Below, piece after piece: positions 5,697-7,851 of a stretch of 7,851 nt of DNA (position 1 is its first letter; each line of letters begins with the position of its first letter). Origin of the DNA: Prolixibacteraceae bacterium (GTDB lineage: Bacteria > Bacteroidota > Bacteroidia > Bacteroidales > Prolixibacteraceae); assembly GCA_016930735.1 (NCBI GenBank), contig JAFGGF010000164.1:1-7851 (forward strand). The letters are read 5' to 3'. The notes beneath the pieces are model-generated. The model was not told where the DNA came from and did no database searches. It saw nothing but the letters and a program-made list of their open reading frames with translations. Position numbers and translations under genes: made by a program.

Positions 5697-7851
5697 ATGA
5701 AAACGAACCAACTTATTTTATTTCTTTTAAGCCTGATTTTAATTTTCACCGGTTGTAAGGATCAAAATGAAATGGAACAATCTTTAATTTCTTCAAACTG
5801 GCAGTTCCGACAAGTGGGAACAAACGAATGGATGCCTGCCACTGTTCCCGGAACCGTACACACCGATTTACTGGCTAACAAAAAAATTGAAGATCCGTAT
5901 TACCGGCTGAATGAGCTGGATATGCAGTGGATTGACAAAGTGGATTGGGAATACAAAACCACTTTTAACGTTGACAAAGAAACATTGGGAGCCGGCAGGA
6001 TTGCCCTTGATTTTAAAGGGCTTGACACGTATGCCGATGTTTTTGTAAACGGAAACAAAGTTGAAAGTACCGACAACATGTTCCGTGAATACCTTCTGGA
6101 TGTAAAAGATTTTGTTAAGGAAGGAGAAAATGAACTTCATATAGTTTTCAGGTCACCTGTAATTGAAGGGCTCAAAAAGTATGATGCCCAGGGTTATGTT
6201 ATCCCGGTTTCCGACAACGACCAGGCTGTTCGTGGCCAGGTTGAAGGTGGGAAAATGGTAAGCATTTATACCCGGAAAGCCGGCTATCATTTTGGTTGGG
6301 ACTGGGGTCCTCGCTTGGTTACAAGCGGAATCTGGCGCCCGGTTTACCTGAAAGCATGGGATGAAGCCAGAATTGAAAATATTCAAATTGTTCAGAACTC
6401 CGTAACTGAAGAAAAGGCAACTATGTCTGCTGTTTTTGAAGTGGACGCCATTAACGGAGGTAGTGGTAAGTTAAGTATTTCAAATGGTGGTGTAATACTG
6501 GCAAAAAAACAAATTGATTTTAAACCGGGGATTCAAACTTACCATGTCGATTTTGAAATAAAAAATCCGGAACTGTGGTGGACCAACGGATTGGGTGAAC
6601 CACATTTATATACACTTACAGGCGAAGTTAATTTAAATGGATACAAAACAACTGCAAATGAACGGATCGGGATCCGCACTCTTGAATTGGTAAGGGATAA
6701 AGATGACCAGGGAACTTCCTTTTATTTTAAACTGAACGGAGTTCCTGTTTTTATGAAAGGCGCAAATTATATACCTAATGATGTATTCCTGCCAAGGGTA
6801 ACAGAAGAAAATTATAAGAGAGTAATCAATACTTCCAAAGAATCGAATTTTAATATGATCCGTGTCTGGGGAGGTGGAATTTATGAAAATGATATTTTTT
6901 ATGATTTGTGCGATGAAGCAGGAATCCTGATCTGGCAGGACTTTATGTTTGCCTGTGCCATGTTTCCCGGCGATGAAGCATTCCTTGAAAATGTCAGGCA
7001 GGAAGCGATCGATAATGTTAAACGGTTGAGGAACCACCCATGTATTGGGTTGTGGTGTGGCAATAACGAAATTCTCGGAGCCTGGTTTGGTTGGGGCTGG
7101 AAACAGGCAACCGAACGTGAAAGCAAGGAAAATGCCGATAAAATATGGAAAGCCTATACCGATATATTTCATAAAATATTACCCGAAGCTGTTGGTGAAT
7201 ACGATCAGCAAAGAAGTTATTGGGGGTCAAGCCCTTCATCGGGTTTGGGAATTCCTGCCGACCTGAAAAACGGTGATGAACATTACTGGGGTGTCTGGTG
7301 GGGAAAAGAACCTTTTAAAAATTATGCAACCCATATTGCCCGATTTATGAGTGAATACGGATTCCAGTCTTTCCCGGAAATTGCCACGGTCAGAAAATAT
7401 GCTGAGCCGGAAGATTATAATATTCTTTCAGAAGTGATGAATTCGCACCAGCGTTCATCCATCGGAAACGAAACCATTGAATATTATATGTTGCAGGAAT
7501 ATAATCAACCAAAAGATTTTGAATCGTTTTTGTATGTGAACCATGTTCTGCAGGCCGAAGGAATTAAATTCGCTTTGGAGGGGCACCGCAGGGCAATGCC
7601 CTATTGTATGGGAAGTTTGTATTGGCAAATTAATGACTGCTGGCCGGTTGCATCCTGGAGCTCGACTGATTATTACCAGAGGTGGAAAGCCCTTCAGTAT
7701 TATGCAAAAAAAGGATTTGAACAGGTGCTGGTTTCTCCCTATTCCGACGGAAATTCAGTTAAAATGAATATTATTAACGACAAATTGGATCCTGTTTCAG
7801 CCCAGTTAAATGTAAAGATAATTGATTTTGAAGGCAAAGTATTGTGGGAGA
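5697..7851 (+). CDS. Beta-mannosidase, glycoside hydrolase family 2, lipoprotein; C-terminus cut by window edge
   Basis: Retaining exo-beta-mannosidase that should release mannose from the non-reducing ends of beta-mannosides. I translated 718 residues with no stop or frameshift; family members are about 830-890, so roughly 100-170 residues lie outside. The signal peptide has lipobox FTGC, lipidated Cys20, followed by KDQNEME. The order fits GH2: sugar-binding jelly-roll (about 30-200), Ig-like domain (about 205-315), TIM barrel (about 320-660), start of C-terminal beta domains. The beta-mannosidase hallmark AGYHFGWDWGPRLVTSGIW spans 195-213. Also seen: MKGANYIPND (353-362), MIRVWGGGIYE (387-397), LIWQDFMFACAMFP (411-424), the acid/base WCGNNE (Glu458), the nucleophile SEYGFQSFP (Glu553), and YWQINDCWPVASWS (642-655). 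The catalytic positions closely resemble those of the Bacteroides thetaiotaomicron enzyme BtMan2A. It has its own transcription unit on the left; right-hand neighbours are unseen. Confidence 0.95.
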   Translation, partial: MKTNQLILFLLSLILIFTGCKDQNEMEQSLISSNWQFRQVGTNEWMPATVPGTVHTDLLANKKIEDPYYRLNELDMQWIDKVDWEYKTTFNVDKETLGAGRIALDFKGLDTYADVFVNGNKVESTDNMFREYLLDVKDFVKEGENELHIVFRSPVIEGLKKYDAQGYVIPVSDNDQAVRGQVEGGKMVSIYTRKAGYHFGWDWGPRLVTSGIWRPVYLKAWDEARIENIQIVQNSVTEEKATMSAVFEVDAINGGSGKLSISNGGVILAKKQIDFKPGIQTYHVDFEIKNPELWWTNGLGEPHLYTLTGEVNLNGYKTTANERIGIRTLELVRDKDDQGTSFYFKLNGVPVFMKGANYIPNDVFLPRVTEENYKRVINTSKESNFNMIRVWGGGIYENDIFYDLCDEAGILIWQDFMFACAMFPGDEAFLENVRQEAIDNVKRLRNHPCIGLWCGNNEILGAWFGWGWKQATERESKENADKIWKAYTDIFHKILPEAVGEYDQQRSYWGSSPSSGLGIPADLKNGDEHYWGVWWGKEPFKNYATHIARFMSEYGFQSFPEIATVRKYAEPEDYNILSEVMNSHQRSSIGNETIEYYMLQEYNQPKDFESFLYVNHVLQAEGIKFALEGHRRAMPYCMGSLYWQINDCWPVASWSSTDYYQRWKALQYYAKKGFEQVLVSPYSDGNSVKMNIINDKLDPVSAQLNVKIIDFEGKVLWE

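Noticed and set aside
6633..7172. Minus-strand 179-codon open frame within the mannosidase gene
   Set aside because: The plus strand here encodes conserved GH2 catalytic-domain motifs without interruption; the reverse frame is a by-product.
5697..7851. Possible pseudogene, because no closed frame ends in the window
   Set aside because: Full translation showed no stop or frameshift through 718 codons; it is simply cut by the window edge.
1..7851. Search for CRISPR repeats, tRNA/rRNA genes, IS ends, phage or defence genes
   Set aside because: No regularly spaced repeats, no cloverleaf-like sequences, no transposase or integrase frames, and nearly all sequence is explained by recognised genes.

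Overview
The window looks like ordinary chromosome from a member of the Bacteroidota, probably of the Bacteroidales/Marinilabiliales kind. The reasons are a GldH lipoprotein, a PSP1/RicT protein next to a Bacteroidota-type HolB, the FPDPQMKKANKRLTS variant of TrmB, A+T-rich leaders without clear Shine-Dalgarno sequences, and -7 promoter-like elements of the TAnnTTTG type. The genus is inference. No mobile element, CRISPR array, tRNA, rRNA or hypervariable cargo was seen.

Left half (1-3422, all minus strand): a compact housekeeping run read right to left as holB (DNA polymerase III delta'), ricT (PSP1-domain iron-sulfur protein), gldH (gliding-motility-type lipoprotein) and trmB (tRNA m7G46 methyltransferase, which starts with GTG and loses its C-terminus at the window edge). 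ricT and gldH overlap by 4 bases (ATGA) and gldH and trmB are 6 bases apart, so at least these three are likely cotranscribed. holB is separated from ricT by about 50-130 bases, depending on the ricT start.

Middle (3423-5580): a 164-base divergent intergenic region with a -7-like element on each strand leads to pgk (phosphoglycerate kinase, complete) on the plus strand, closed by a strong intrinsic terminator. Two small genes follow. One encodes a 142-residue cysteine-rich protein of the C_GCAxxG_C_C (CGAxxG) putative redox family. The other encodes a 62-residue DUF2892/YgaP-like membrane protein ending in a CPxY motif. A second strong terminator closes this pair. They are the least understood genes here and may act together in thiol or sulfur chemistry.

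Right (5697-7851): a long open frame for a GH2 beta-mannosidase lipoprotein with both catalytic glutamates, running off the right edge after 718 codons. It may belong to a mannan or glycan utilisation locus outside the window. There are gene-free gaps but none longer than 300 bases.
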